Assembly: GCA_035506575.1 (NCBI GenBank)
Contig: DATJPD010000114.1
Coordinates: 10,194-74,193, forward strand
From: DATJPD01 sp035506575
Lineage (GTDB): Bacteria > Pseudomonadota > Alphaproteobacteria > CACIAM-22H2
Length of the DNA stretch: 64,000 bases
Direction: 5' to 3'
This document shows positions 27,191 through 35,554 of this stretch, piece after piece (the first letter of the stretch is position 1; every line of letters starts with the position of its first letter). Below the pieces are notes generated by a model. The model was not told the DNA's origin. It was given only the letters and a program-made list of their open reading frames with translations, and made no database searches. The position numbers and the translations under genes are program-made.

Positions 27191-28924
27191 ATGCCAGCGG
27201 GGCTTTCGATATCGATCGGGCAATGCTCCGAGGCCGGGCGCAAAAGCGCCAACCAGGACTTTTATGGCGCACTGATTCCTGAAGGGCCGCTCCTGGGTCT
27301 GAAAGGTGTCGCGATCGTCCTTGCCGACGGGATCAGCACGAGCGAGGTCGGCGCAGATGCGAGCGAGACCGCGGTCAAAAGCTTCCTGACGGATTACTAC
27401 TGCACGCCGGATTCATGGTCGGTGAAAACCTCGGCGCAGCGCGTGATCGCCGCGGTGAATTCCTGGATGCACGCCCAGAACCGGCCCATGCGCCTTCTCG
27501 AGGACAAAGACAGGGGCTACGTGTGCACCCTGAGTGCGCTCGTGATCAAGTCGACGACAGCGCATATCTTCCATGTCGGCGACGGGCGCATCTGCCGTGT
27601 CGCCGGGCGCACCCTCGAGCAGCTCACGGAAGATCACCGCGTGATCGTGTCCTCCGCCGAGAGCTATCTCGGCCGTGCCCTCGGCATCAACTCGCAGATC
27701 GAAATCGATTACCGCTCCTTGCCCGTCGAACCCGGCGACCTGTTCATCCTGGCGACCGACGGCGTGCACGAGCATGTCACGCCGCGTTTCATAGCGGAGG
27801 TTGTCGCCGAGACCCCGGACCTGGACGGTGCGGCCAGGCGCATCGTCGAGGAAGCTTACCGGCAGGGCAGCTCTGACAATCTGACCGTGCAGATCATACG
27901 CGTCGACGCCGTGCCGCGCGGCGAGGCCGCCGAGGTCGTCGCCCACGCCTCCGAATTGCCGCCTCCACCGCTGCTCGAGGCGAGGGCGGAGTTCGAGGGG
28001 TATCGCATCGTGCGCGAGCTCCATGCGAGCAGCCGAAGCCATATCTATCTCGCGACCGATGAACAGGATGGCGCCAGGGTCGCGATCAAAATTCCGTCGA
28101 TCGACCGTCGCGGCGATCCAGCCTATATGCAGCGATTCCGGATGGAGGAGTGGGTGGCGCGGCGCATCAACAGCGCCCACGTCTTGAGGGCACGCGAATC
28201 CTCCAGGAAGCGCAACTACGCGTACCTCGTGACCGAGTTCGTGGACGGACAGACGCTGGCACAGTGGATGGTCGACAATCCGAGGCCCGGCCTGCACAAG
28301 GTGCGCGACATCATCGGGCAGATCGCGAAAGGCCTGCAGGCGTTCCATCGCCTCGAGATGCTGCACCAGGATCTCACGCCCGCGAACGTCATGATCGACG
28401 TCACCGGGACTGCGAAGATCATCGATTTCGGCTCCACGAGCATCGCCGGTATCGAGGGCGACGGCGCCGCCGCCGATCGCACCGACATCGCGGGATCGAT
28501 CCAGTACACGGCACCGGAGTATTTCCTGGGCGAGGGAGGTACGCAGGCGTCGGACATATTCTCGCTGGGCGTGATCGCCTATCAGATGCTGACGGGGCGG
28601 CTGCCCTATGGCACCGCGGTCGCGAAACTCAGGACCAGGGCGCAGCTGCGAAAGCTGCGCTACGCGTCCGCGGTCGACGATCATCGCGAACTCCCCGGCT
28701 GGGTCGACGCAGTGCTGAGGAAAGCCGTACACCCGGATCCCGCCCGCCGTTACGGCGAGTTGTCGGAGTTCTTGTTCGACCTTCGGCAGCCCGACAAGGC
28801 GGCTCTGGGGATACCGGCGGCTCCGCTTCTGCAGCGCAACCCGCTGGTGTTCTGGCAGGCGACGTCCGCGCTGCTGGCGGCGATCGTCGTTGGGCTCCTC
28901 ATTTATCTAGGCCTTCGCCGCTGA
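27191..28924 (+). CDS. Bifunctional PP2C phosphatase / Ser-Thr protein kinase, membrane-anchored
   Basis: A 577-residue fusion. Residues about 1-235 are a PP2C phosphatase (ADGISTSEVGADASE, FHVGDGRICRV, LATDGVHEHV, SSDNLTVQII). Residues about 275-540 are a Hanks-type kinase with K300 (VAIK), HQD392-394 in LHQDLTPANVMID, and DFG at D412; Q in place of the Arg of HRD is seen in this kinase subgroup. The last 25 residues form a single membrane helix with a short basic tail. Opposed activities in one chain suggest self-regulated phosphorylation at the membrane, perhaps of the adjacent FNT channel. ATG 27191 is preferred to an upstream TTG. Confidence 0.92.
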   Translation: MPAGLSISIGQCSEAGRKSANQDFYGALIPEGPLLGLKGVAIVLADGISTSEVGADASETAVKSFLTDYYCTPDSWSVKTSAQRVIAAVNSWMHAQNRPMRLLEDKDRGYVCTLSALVIKSTTAHIFHVGDGRICRVAGRTLEQLTEDHRVIVSSAESYLGRALGINSQIEIDYRSLPVEPGDLFILATDGVHEHVTPRFIAEVVAETPDLDGAARRIVEEAYRQGSSDNLTVQIIRVDAVPRGEAAEVVAHASELPPPPLLEARAEFEGYRIVRELHASSRSHIYLATDEQDGARVAIKIPSIDRRGDPAYMQRFRMEEWVARRINSAHVLRARESSRKRNYAYLVTEFVDGQTLAQWMVDNPRPGLHKVRDIIGQIAKGLQAFHRLEMLHQDLTPANVMIDVTGTAKIIDFGSTSIAGIEGDGAAADRTDIAGSIQYTAPEYFLGEGGTQASDIFSLGVIAYQMLTGRLPYGTAVAKLRTRAQLRKLRYASAVDDHRELPGWVDAVLRKAVHPDPARRYGELSEFLFDLRQPDKAALGIPAAPLLQRNPLVFWQATSALLAAIVVGLLIYLGLRR

Positions 28925-28998
28925 GGCGTCCGGCCGGCGGTTTCACGAATAAAATCAAAGCGTCTCCCAGGGGCTCGCGTGAGAGAAATTAGGCCGCG

Positions 28999-29012
28999 GG
29001 CCAAGAAAAATT
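28999..29012 (+). repeat. 14-bp direct repeat, copy 1 (upstream of LysR gene)
   Basis: GGCCAAGAAAAATT, preceded by CCGCG, 38 bp before the LysR-family start codon. An identical 14-mer follows the same gene at 29969-29982. In so G+C-rich a sequence, an A-rich repeat of this size placed before two adjacent genes suggests a regulator site; this is an inference. Confidence 0.5.
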
Positions 29013-29050
29013 TGAACGACAGCGTGTGACGTGCCATCCATACACACTCG

Positions 29051-29968
29051 ATGAGCCGCCGCTTACCGCCGCTGAATTCCTTGCGCGCCTTCGAGGCTGT
29101 TGCGCGCCATCTCAGCATCTCGAAGGCTGCCGACGAGCTGAGCGTGACCCCGGCGGCGGTCAGCCACCAGATCAAGACCCTCGAGGATCACCTGGGGGTT
29201 GCGCTGTTCCGGCGCGACAAACGCACCCTGCTCCTGAGCGATGCCGGGCAGGCCTGTCTTCCGGGCATCCGGGAGGCGTTCGAGCGGCTCAGCAGCGCCA
29301 TCGCCGAGATCGATTCCCTCGGCTTGGGCGGCATCCTGACGGTGAGCGTCGCGCCGTCATTTGCCGCGAAATGGCTGGTACCGCGCCTCGACCGCTTCCA
29401 GGCCAAGCATCCCGAGATCGACGTTCGCGTGTCAGCCTCGATGCAGATCACCGATTTCTCGCGCGATGATGTCGACCTCGCGATCCGGTACGGGGCGGGC
29501 CGCTATGGCGACCTCGTGGTCGAGCGGCTGCTCGACGAAGCCGTATTTCCGGTGTGCAGCCCCAAGCTGATGAAGGGCAAGAACGCGCTCACGGCCCCGC
29601 AGGCGCTCAAGTCCCATACGCTGCTGCACGATGACAGCCCCGACGGCGACGAATCCTGCCCCACCTGGGCGATGTGGCTGAAGGCGGCGGGGGTGGAGGA
29701 GGTCGACGCCTCCCGCGGGCCCCGGTTTAACCAATCGAGTCTGGTGATCGAGGCGGCCATCCTCGGCCGTGGCGTGGCGCTGGCCAAGGCCACCCTGGCC
29801 GCCGCAGATCTGGCCGAGGGCCGGCTGACCAAGCCCTTCCAGATGAGCGCTCCGGTCGATTTCGCGTACTACCTCGTCTGCCCCAAGGCCAAGCTCAACC
29901 TGCCCAAAGTGGCGCTGTTCCGGGACTGGCTCAGGAACGAGGCCGCGGCCGTGCGCAAGGCCGCGTAA
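29051..29968 (+). CDS. LysR-family transcriptional regulator, GcvA-like
   Basis: A 305-residue LysR-type regulator. The winged helix-turn-helix lies at residues about 5-65 (RLPPLNSLRAFEAVARHLSI, AADELSVTPAAVSHQIKTLE), and RLPPLNSLRAFEA is typical of the GcvA/AmpR branch. The effector domain begins about residue 93 (GILTVSVAPSFAAKWLVPRL). It is flanked by two copies of a 14-bp direct repeat, one before its own gene and one between it and the dioxygenase-like gene downstream, so it may control both. Effector unknown. Confidence 0.93.
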   Translation: MSRRLPPLNSLRAFEAVARHLSISKAADELSVTPAAVSHQIKTLEDHLGVALFRRDKRTLLLSDAGQACLPGIREAFERLSSAIAEIDSLGLGGILTVSVAPSFAAKWLVPRLDRFQAKHPEIDVRVSASMQITDFSRDDVDLAIRYGAGRYGDLVVERLLDEAVFPVCSPKLMKGKNALTAPQALKSHTLLHDDSPDGDESCPTWAMWLKAAGVEEVDASRGPRFNQSSLVIEAAILGRGVALAKATLAAADLAEGRLTKPFQMSAPVDFAYYLVCPKAKLNLPKVALFRDWLRNEAAAVRKAA

Positions 29969-29982
29969 GGCCAAGAAAAATT
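29969..29982 (+). repeat. 14-bp direct repeat, copy 2 (upstream of EctD-like gene)
   Basis: GGCCAAGAAAAATT directly after the LysR stop codon and 80 bp before the next gene. It is identical to 28999-29012; the bases before it (CCGCG, then the stop TAA) also match copy 1 except for the inserted TAA. Confidence 0.5.
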
Positions 29983-30062
29983 AAAGAGTACCTTTAGAAA
30001 ACATGCCGTGCGTCTGGACGCGCGGAGATTAAGTTTGCAGCACCGAATGTGGGGTTTTCGCG

Positions 30063-30815
30063 GTGCCGCTTACGCCTGACGTCCTGTCCGCCTTTCACGA
30101 CCGGGGCTTCCTGGTCCAGCCCCAGGTCTTCGTCTTCGACGAGATCGCCTGGGTGCGCGACGAGGCGCGCGTGGTGGCGCTGCGGCGCGCTCAGGCGGGC
30201 CACGCCCGCGGCAGCGATGCCTTTGCCGCCGAAGCCCCCGAGGGCACGGTCTACGGCGCTCATGTGAGCGAGCCGGCGTTCCGTAAGCTCGCGGCTCACC
30301 CACGCATCGCGAGCGTCGCGCGCGAGCTCCTGGGCGAGGACGTGTACGTGCACCAGTCGCGGCTGATCTCGCGCTTCGCCGAGGTGCGGAGCGACGTGAC
30401 CTGGCGGCGCGATTTTGCCTCGTGGTCCACGGTGGACGGCTTGGCGGCGCCGCGCGCCGTGACCGCGGCGATCGTGCTCGGCGATACCGATCCGTCGGAG
30501 CCGGTCCTCCAGGTCGCAGCCGGTTCGCAGCGCTTTGGCTTCAACGATCTGGGCGCTCCCGATGACGGCGGCGGCTCGCTCGGGGTGTGGGCGCCGGTCG
30601 GCAGCGTCGTCTTCTATCACGGCAATCTCGCCTATGCGCTGAACCGCCGCAGCGACCGCCGCTCGCCGCCGCTGTTCCTGGTGTCCTACAACGCGGTCAG
30701 CAACTCGCCGGCCCGTGCGCGGCGGGATGAGCTGTTCGCCACCCGTCACGCGGCCTCCATGGTCGTCGAGGCCGATGACTGCATGTGGCCGACCGCCTGG
30801 TGCGCCGCCGGCTGA
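30063..30815 (+). CDS. Ectoine-hydroxylase-like (PhyH) protein lacking the metal-binding histidines
   Basis: A 250-residue protein of the phytanoyl-CoA dioxygenase fold that resembles ectoine hydroxylase EctD: RGFLVQPQVFVFDEI, EDVYVHQSRLISRF, RRDFASWSTVDGL and the end LFLVSYNAVSNSP. In EctD the iron is held by H-x-D and a distal His. Here the first is W-R-R-D (R115, D117), and the distal position in N-L-M-H-G-S-N reads N-L-A-Y-A-L-N (Y191). Both His ligands therefore look lost, and iron-dependent hydroxylation is unlikely. GTG 30063 is the start. It lies between the LysR gene and cysG; a binding or regulatory role is possible. Confidence 0.75.
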   Translation: MPLTPDVLSAFHDRGFLVQPQVFVFDEIAWVRDEARVVALRRAQAGHARGSDAFAAEAPEGTVYGAHVSEPAFRKLAAHPRIASVARELLGEDVYVHQSRLISRFAEVRSDVTWRRDFASWSTVDGLAAPRAVTAAIVLGDTDPSEPVLQVAAGSQRFGFNDLGAPDDGGGSLGVWAPVGSVVFYHGNLAYALNRRSDRRSPPLFLVSYNAVSNSPARARRDELFATRHAASMVVEADDCMWPTAWCAAG

Positions 30816-30891
30816 CGGCTCCGTCTCTTCCACGTCCAGAACTCCCAGGAAACGGCGCCGGCGACTGTCGGAGCACTTGAACAGCTGAGCC

Positions 30892-32289
30892 ATGGAATAC
30901 CTGCCGCTCTTCTTCGACCTGCGGGGCCGCCCCATTCTGGTGGTGGGTGGAGATGCCGTTGCGGCTCGGCGCATCGACTTGCTTCTGCGCGCGGGTGCGG
31001 CGGTGCGTGTCGTGGCCGAGGCGGTCACACCCGAAATCGAGGCTCTCGCGAGCGCCGGCCGAATCCAGCTCGAATTGCGATCGTTCGCGACGTCGGATGT
31101 GGCGGGCTGCGTCGCTGTATTCGGGGCGGGTGCGGAAACCAGGGCTGCGGAGGTGGCGGCGGCCGGCCGCGCCGCCAACGTGCCGGTCAACATCGTCGAC
31201 CGGCCAGATCTCTCGACCTTCATCATGCCGGCGATCGTCGACCGTGACCCGGTGATCGTCGCCGTCTCCTCGGGTGGCGCTGCGCCGGTGCTGGCCCGAC
31301 GGGTGCGCGCCCGGATCGAGGCCCTGCTGCCCGCGCGGCTGGGAGCGCTCGCGCGCTTTGCGCGACGCTTCCGTGCTGCGGCGCGCGATGTGTTGGCGAG
31401 CACCGCGCAGCGCCGCCGGTTCTGGGAGCGCGTGTTCGAAAGCCCGGTGGCCGATGCGGTGCTGGCGGGCAACGAGGCCGCTGCGCAAGCGCAGATGGTG
31501 CGCCTCTTGAACCACACCGCGCGGCCGGAGGCCGGGGTGGTCTATCTCGTGGGCGCCGGGCCGGGTGATCCCGACCTGTTGACCGTCCGGGCCGTGCAGC
31601 TGATGCAGCAGGCGGACGTGGTGCTCTACGACGAGCTGATCGGGCCCGAGATCCTCGACCGTGTCCGCCGCGACGCCGACCGCTTCTATGTCGGCAAGTC
31701 GAAGGGCCGGCACAGCCTGTCGCAGGACGAGCTCAACGCGCTCATGCTGCGTGAGGCACGCGCCGGGCGGCGTGTCTTGCGCCTCAAAGGCGGCGACCCG
31801 TTCGTCTTCGGTCGCGGCGGCGAAGAGGCGGATTTCCTGCGCGGCCACGGTATCGAGGTGGTCGCGGTTCCGGGCATCACCGCCGCGGTTGGAGCGCTGG
31901 CTGCCGCTGGCATTCCGCTGACCCATCGCGACCACGCCTCCGCCGTGACCTTCCTCACCGGGCACACGCGGCCCGGCGATCTGGAGATCGATTGGGCCTC
32001 GCTTGCACGCGGCGATCGCACCCTCGTCGTCTACATGGGGCTATCGAACGCCGGTGACATCGCCGGTCGCCTGCGCGCCGCCGGCCTTGCTGCGCACACG
32101 CCGGTCGCGGTCGTGCAGAACGGCACGCGCCCCGATCAGCGGGTCAGCACGGGCACGCTTGACGAGCTCGGAACACTGGCCGCCGCGCATGCCGGGCTGG
32201 GACCGGCGCTGCTGGTCATCGGCGATGTCGCCGCATATGCGGTCCCGGAACACTCGGAAAACGGGCGGGCTGTCTCATGGCAAAAGTAG
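30892..32289 (+). CDS. cysG: Siroheme synthase CysG (multifunctional)
   Basis: A 465-residue fused siroheme synthase. Residues about 1-205 are the NAD-dependent precorrin-2 dehydrogenase/ferrochelatase half (YLPLFFDLRGRPILVVGGD, VNIVDRPDLSTFIMPAIVDR, VAVSSGGAAPVLAR). Residues about 215-455 are uroporphyrinogen-III C-methyltransferase (VYLVGAGPGDPDLLTVRA, LRLKGGDPFVFGRGGEEADF, VPGITAAVGALAAAGIPLTH). It makes the siroheme needed by the reductase encoded downstream. The DUF2849 gene starts inside its 3' end (13-base overlap). No leader motif was recognised in the 76 bp upstream. Confidence 0.96.
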   Translation: MEYLPLFFDLRGRPILVVGGDAVAARRIDLLLRAGAAVRVVAEAVTPEIEALASAGRIQLELRSFATSDVAGCVAVFGAGAETRAAEVAAAGRAANVPVNIVDRPDLSTFIMPAIVDRDPVIVAVSSGGAAPVLARRVRARIEALLPARLGALARFARRFRAAARDVLASTAQRRRFWERVFESPVADAVLAGNEAAAQAQMVRLLNHTARPEAGVVYLVGAGPGDPDLLTVRAVQLMQQADVVLYDELIGPEILDRVRRDADRFYVGKSKGRHSLSQDELNALMLREARAGRRVLRLKGGDPFVFGRGGEEADFLRGHGIEVVAVPGITAAVGALAAAGIPLTHRDHASAVTFLTGHTRPGDLEIDWASLARGDRTLVVYMGLSNAGDIAGRLRAAGLAAHTPVAVVQNGTRPDQRVSTGTLDELGTLAAAHAGLGPALLVIGDVAAYAVPEHSENGRAVSWQK

Positions 32290-32582
32290 TCAAGAATCCC
32301 GCGGCCCAGGTCGTGACCGCCAACCGGCTGCGCGATGGGGCCGTGGTTTACCTGGTGGCGGACGGAAGCTGGTCGACGAACGTTTCCGAAGGGGCCGTCG
32401 CCCGCGACACCGTCACGGCCGAGCGCCTGATGGCGGCCGGCAACCAGGCCGCGGCCGACCAGGTGGTGGTCGGCCCTTATCTGATCGCTGTTGCCGTCAA
32501 AGATGATCGCGTCGAGCCGCTGGGTACTCGCGAGCGGATCCGAGCGCTCGGTCCCAGCGTGTCCGAACGCCCTGCTGCGTGA
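32277..32582 (+). CDS. DUF2849 protein of the cys operon
   Basis: A 101-residue protein, MAKVVKNPAAQVVTANRL..., whose sequence (GAVVYLVADGSWSTNV, AVARDTVTAERLMAAG) matches the DUF2849 family found between cysG and cysI in alphaproteobacteria. It overlaps cysG by 13 bases, and the reductase ATG lies 8 bp beyond its stop. Its function is unknown; the constant location suggests help with sulfite or nitrite reductase maturation or electron supply. Confidence 0.85.
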   Translation: MAKVVKNPAAQVVTANRLRDGAVVYLVADGSWSTNVSEGAVARDTVTAERLMAAGNQAAADQVVVGPYLIAVAVKDDRVEPLGTRERIRALGPSVSERPAA

Positions 32583-32590
32583 GAGTGGCC

Positions 32591-34246
32591 ATGTACAGTT
32601 ACGACGAATACGACCAGAAGCTCCTCGACCAGCGCGTGGCCCAGTTTCGCGACCAGGTGCGCCGGCGCATCGCGGGTGAGCTGACCGAAGAGCAGTTCCG
32701 CCCGCTGCGCCTGCGCAACGGGCTCTATCTCCAGCTGCATGCCTACATGCTGCGCGTCTCCGTGCCGTACGGGACCTTGTCCTCGCGCCAGCTGCGGGGG
32801 CTCGGGCACGTGGCGCGGCACTACGACCGGGGATTTGGGCATTTCACCACGCGGACGAACATGCAGTTCCACTGGATGAAGCTCGAGCATGTGCCCGACG
32901 CCCTGGCCGACCTCGCCAAGGTGCAGCTGCACGGCATCCAGACCAGCGGGAACTCGCTGCGCAACGTGACCGCCGACCACCTGGCCGGCGTGGCGCCCGA
33001 CGAGATCGAAGACCCGCGAATCTGGTGCGAGATCATCCGGCAGTGGGGAGCTCTGCACCCCGAGTTCTCCTACCTGCCGCGCAAGTTCAAGATCTGCATC
33101 ATCGCCGCCCCGCACGACCGTGCGGCGCTGCGCATCCATGACCTGGCGTTGCGCCTGCACCGCAACGAGGCTGGCGAAACGGGATTCGAGGTGATGGTCG
33201 GCGGCGGCCTCGGCCGCACGCCGTTCCTGGCCAAGACGATCCGCGAGTTCCTGCCCAAGCGGCATCTGCTGTCGTACCTCGAGGCCGTGCTGCGCGTGTA
33301 CAACCAGCTCGGCCGCCGCGACAATCTGTGGAAGGCGCGCATCAAGATCCTGGTGCACGAGCTCGGCGTCCAGAAGTTCACGGAGCTGGTCGAGGCAGAG
33401 TGGCAGGACGTCAAGGACGGCCCGGTCGAGGTTTCCGAGGCCGAGGTGGCGCGCATCGCCGCGCAGTTTTCGCCTCCGAACTACGAAGACGCGCCGACAT
33501 TCACGCGCGAGTTCGACGAGCTGCGCCTGAACGATCTCGGCTTCGCACGATGGCTGCGCACGAACGTGGGCGGCCACAAGCAGCCGGGCTATGCGATCGT
33601 GACGGTGTCGTTGAAGCCTCCGGGCGGTACGCCGGGGGATATCACCGCCGAGCAGATGGACGCGGTGGCCGACCTCGCCGACCGTTACAGCTTCAGCGAG
33701 ATCCGGGTCACGCATGCGCAGAACCTCGTGCTGCCGCATGTGCGGCGCGCCGATCTGCCGGTGGTGTGGCGGGCGCTCGCAGCGCTCGGGCTCGCCACCC
33801 CGAACATCGGTCTCGCAAGCGACATCATCTGCTGCCCCGGCCTCGACTACTGCAGCCTCGCCAACGCACGCTCGATCCCGATCGCGCGGCGCCTGACCGA
33901 GCGGTTCGACGACCTGTCACGGCTGCACGACCTCGGCGAGCTCAAGATCAAGATCTCGGGCTGCATCAACGCCTGCGGCCATCACCACGTGGGTCATATC
34001 GGCATCCTCGGCGTCGATAAGAACGGCGAGGAGTACTATCAGGTGACCTTGGGCGGCAGCGAGGATCTCAACGGCGCCCTCGGCACGATCCTGGGGCCGG
34101 CGATCCACGCCGACCGCATCGTCGAGGCGGTCGAGACCCTGATCGAAATCTATGTGGCGCTGCGCCGCGACGGCGAGCGGTTCCTCGACACCTATCGCCG
34201 CGTCGGCCTCGCCCCGTTCAAGGAGCGCATCTATGCCCCTGCTTAA
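32591..34246 (+). CDS. cysI: Nitrite/sulfite reductase hemoprotein (CysI-like)
   Basis: A 551-residue siroheme/[4Fe-4S] reductase. C415-x5-C421 (CPGLDYC) and C458-x3-C462 (CINAC) are the cluster and siroheme ligands; the duplicated ferredoxin-like halves include GFGHFTTRTNMQFHW and the TSGNSLRNVTAD segment. ATG 32591 is preferred to the GTG at 32579 that overlaps the previous stop. With cysG and cysH in the operon it most likely reduces sulfite to sulfide, although the family cannot be told from ferredoxin-nitrite reductases by these motifs. No CysJ flavoprotein is nearby, so a ferredoxin is the likely donor. Confidence 0.93.
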   Translation: MYSYDEYDQKLLDQRVAQFRDQVRRRIAGELTEEQFRPLRLRNGLYLQLHAYMLRVSVPYGTLSSRQLRGLGHVARHYDRGFGHFTTRTNMQFHWMKLEHVPDALADLAKVQLHGIQTSGNSLRNVTADHLAGVAPDEIEDPRIWCEIIRQWGALHPEFSYLPRKFKICIIAAPHDRAALRIHDLALRLHRNEAGETGFEVMVGGGLGRTPFLAKTIREFLPKRHLLSYLEAVLRVYNQLGRRDNLWKARIKILVHELGVQKFTELVEAEWQDVKDGPVEVSEAEVARIAAQFSPPNYEDAPTFTREFDELRLNDLGFARWLRTNVGGHKQPGYAIVTVSLKPPGGTPGDITAEQMDAVADLADRYSFSEIRVTHAQNLVLPHVRRADLPVVWRALAALGLATPNIGLASDIICCPGLDYCSLANARSIPIARRLTERFDDLSRLHDLGELKIKISGCINACGHHHVGHIGILGVDKNGEEYYQVTLGGSEDLNGALGTILGPAIHADRIVEAVETLIEIYVALRRDGERFLDTYRRVGLAPFKERIYAPA

Positions 34247-34724
34247 GAATGGCGAGGCGATCGCCGACACATGGCAGCACGTCGCGGCAGGCGAGGCGGT
34301 GCCCCCCGCCGGCCCCGTGGTCGTGCCGTTCGAGCGCTGGAAGGCCGAGCGCGAGGCGCTGCTCGCCCGCAACACGCCGCTCGGTGTCCGGCTGCCAAAT
34401 GCCCAGAACGTCGGCGAGCTCGCGGCCGATCTCGGCCGCCTCGAGCTGATCGTGCTCGAGTTCCCGAAGTTCGTCGACGGCCGTGCGTTCAGCCAGGCGC
34501 GGGTGTTGCGCGAGCGCTATCGCTACAGAGGCGAATTGCGGGCTACGGGCGACGTGCTGCGCGACCAGCTCCAGTTCATGCAGCGATGCGGCTTCGATGC
34601 CTTTGAGATCGCGGCACCCAATGCCGCGGAGATCTGGCGCGCGGCCGTCAACGAGATCGACGTGTTCTACCAGCCGGCGGCCGATGACCGCGTGCCCGCG
34701 CCGCGGCTGCGCCGCTCGGCTTGA
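34233..34724 (+). CDS. DUF934 protein of the cys operon
   Basis: A 163-residue DUF934 protein overlapping the cysI end by 14 bases. The conserved segments are RLPNAQNVGELAADLGRL, IVLEFPKFVDGRAFSQARVL, RERYRYRGELRATGDVLRDQ and FMQRCGFDAFEI. It is a regular member of cysI-cysH operons in proteobacteria and has been considered an accessory or electron-transfer partner of the reductase; the biochemical role is not established. Confidence 0.9.
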   Translation: MPLLKNGEAIADTWQHVAAGEAVPPAGPVVVPFERWKAEREALLARNTPLGVRLPNAQNVGELAADLGRLELIVLEFPKFVDGRAFSQARVLRERYRYRGELRATGDVLRDQLQFMQRCGFDAFEIAAPNAAEIWRAAVNEIDVFYQPAADDRVPAPRLRRSA

Positions 34725-34734
34725 GCAACGGCGT

Positions 34735-35460
34735 ATGAGCGTCATCGCCGATATCGACCGCACTCGCGCGGTGGCATTGGCCGCGCGCGCCGAGGCGATC
34801 ATGGCGCGGGAGCTCCTGGCGGAGATGATCCGGCGCGAGTTCCCCGGGCGGATCGCGCTCGTCTCCTCGTTCGGTATCGAGGCAGCCGTGCTGCTGCACA
34901 TGATCTCGACGATCGACCCCGGCACGCCCGTCGTCTTTCTCGATACCGGCAAGCTGTTCGGCGAGACGCTGCGTTACCGCGATGAGCTGGTCCGTCGGCT
35001 TTGTCTGGGCGACGTACGCAGCGTGCGCCCGGACACGGACCGGCTCGTTGTCGAAGACCCGGAGGGGACGCTGTGGCGCTCCGATCCCGACAAGTGCTGC
35101 GCTCTACGGAAGGTCGAACCGCTCGAACGCGCACTCGCCGGCTTCGACGCCTGGATCAACGGCCGTAAGCGGCACCATGGGGGCGCCCGCGCGGCACTGC
35201 CCGTGATCGAAACGGCCGGCGGCCGCATCAAGGTCAACCCGCTCGCATCGTGGGGACCAGGTGAGATCGAGGCTTATTTCGCCGCGAACGATCTGCCCCG
35301 CCATCCGCTCGAAGCGGATGGATACCGTTCGGTCGGATGCGTCCCATGCTCAGACCGCGCCAAGGCCGGCGAGGGCGCCAGGGACGGGCGTTGGCGCGGG
35401 CGAGACAAGACGGAGTGCGGCATTCACGTTTCCGTCGCCAGCACCCCGCGCGACGAATAG
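34735..35460 (+). CDS. cysH: Adenylyl-sulfate (APS) reductase CysH
   Basis: A 241-residue reductase. The PP-loop-like ALVSSFGIEAAVLLHMI and FLDTGKLFGETLRYRDEL begin it. C121-C122 (DKCCALRK) and C202-x2-C205 (CVPC) are the [4Fe-4S] ligands that mark the APS-reducing form, and C228 in ECGIH is the catalytic cysteine. It makes sulfite from APS with thioredoxin, so no CysC kinase step is needed. ATG 34735 lies 10 bp after DUF934. It supplies CysI in the same operon. Confidence 0.94.
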   Translation: MSVIADIDRTRAVALAARAEAIMARELLAEMIRREFPGRIALVSSFGIEAAVLLHMISTIDPGTPVVFLDTGKLFGETLRYRDELVRRLCLGDVRSVRPDTDRLVVEDPEGTLWRSDPDKCCALRKVEPLERALAGFDAWINGRKRHHGGARAALPVIETAGGRIKVNPLASWGPGEIEAYFAANDLPRHPLEADGYRSVGCVPCSDRAKAGEGARDGRWRGRDKTECGIHVSVASTPRDE

Positions 35461-35488
35461 GCAGACGGGCCCCCGTTGCGGCTGTCTT

Positions 35489-35520
35489 TTGACACGTTGT
35501 TTGCCCGGGCAGTGAAGATA
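35489..35520 (+). promoter_or_regulatory. Possible promoter of the TauE-like gene
   Basis: A perfect -35 hexamer TTGACA lies at 35489-35494, about 60 bp before the ATG. The -10 region is poor: the best A+T match, AAGATA at 35515-35520, is 20 bp away. Either the gene has a weak own promoter or it is read through from cysH. Confidence 0.3.
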
Positions 35521-35554
35521 AGGTCATCGCCTTCGCGGCCATAGGATCGGCACC

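Noticed and set aside
28364..28372. HQD instead of HRD as evidence that the kinase domain is dead
   Set aside because: The catalytic Asp (D394), K300 and DFG (D412) are all present, and HQD with downstream LTPAN is found in this kinase subgroup.
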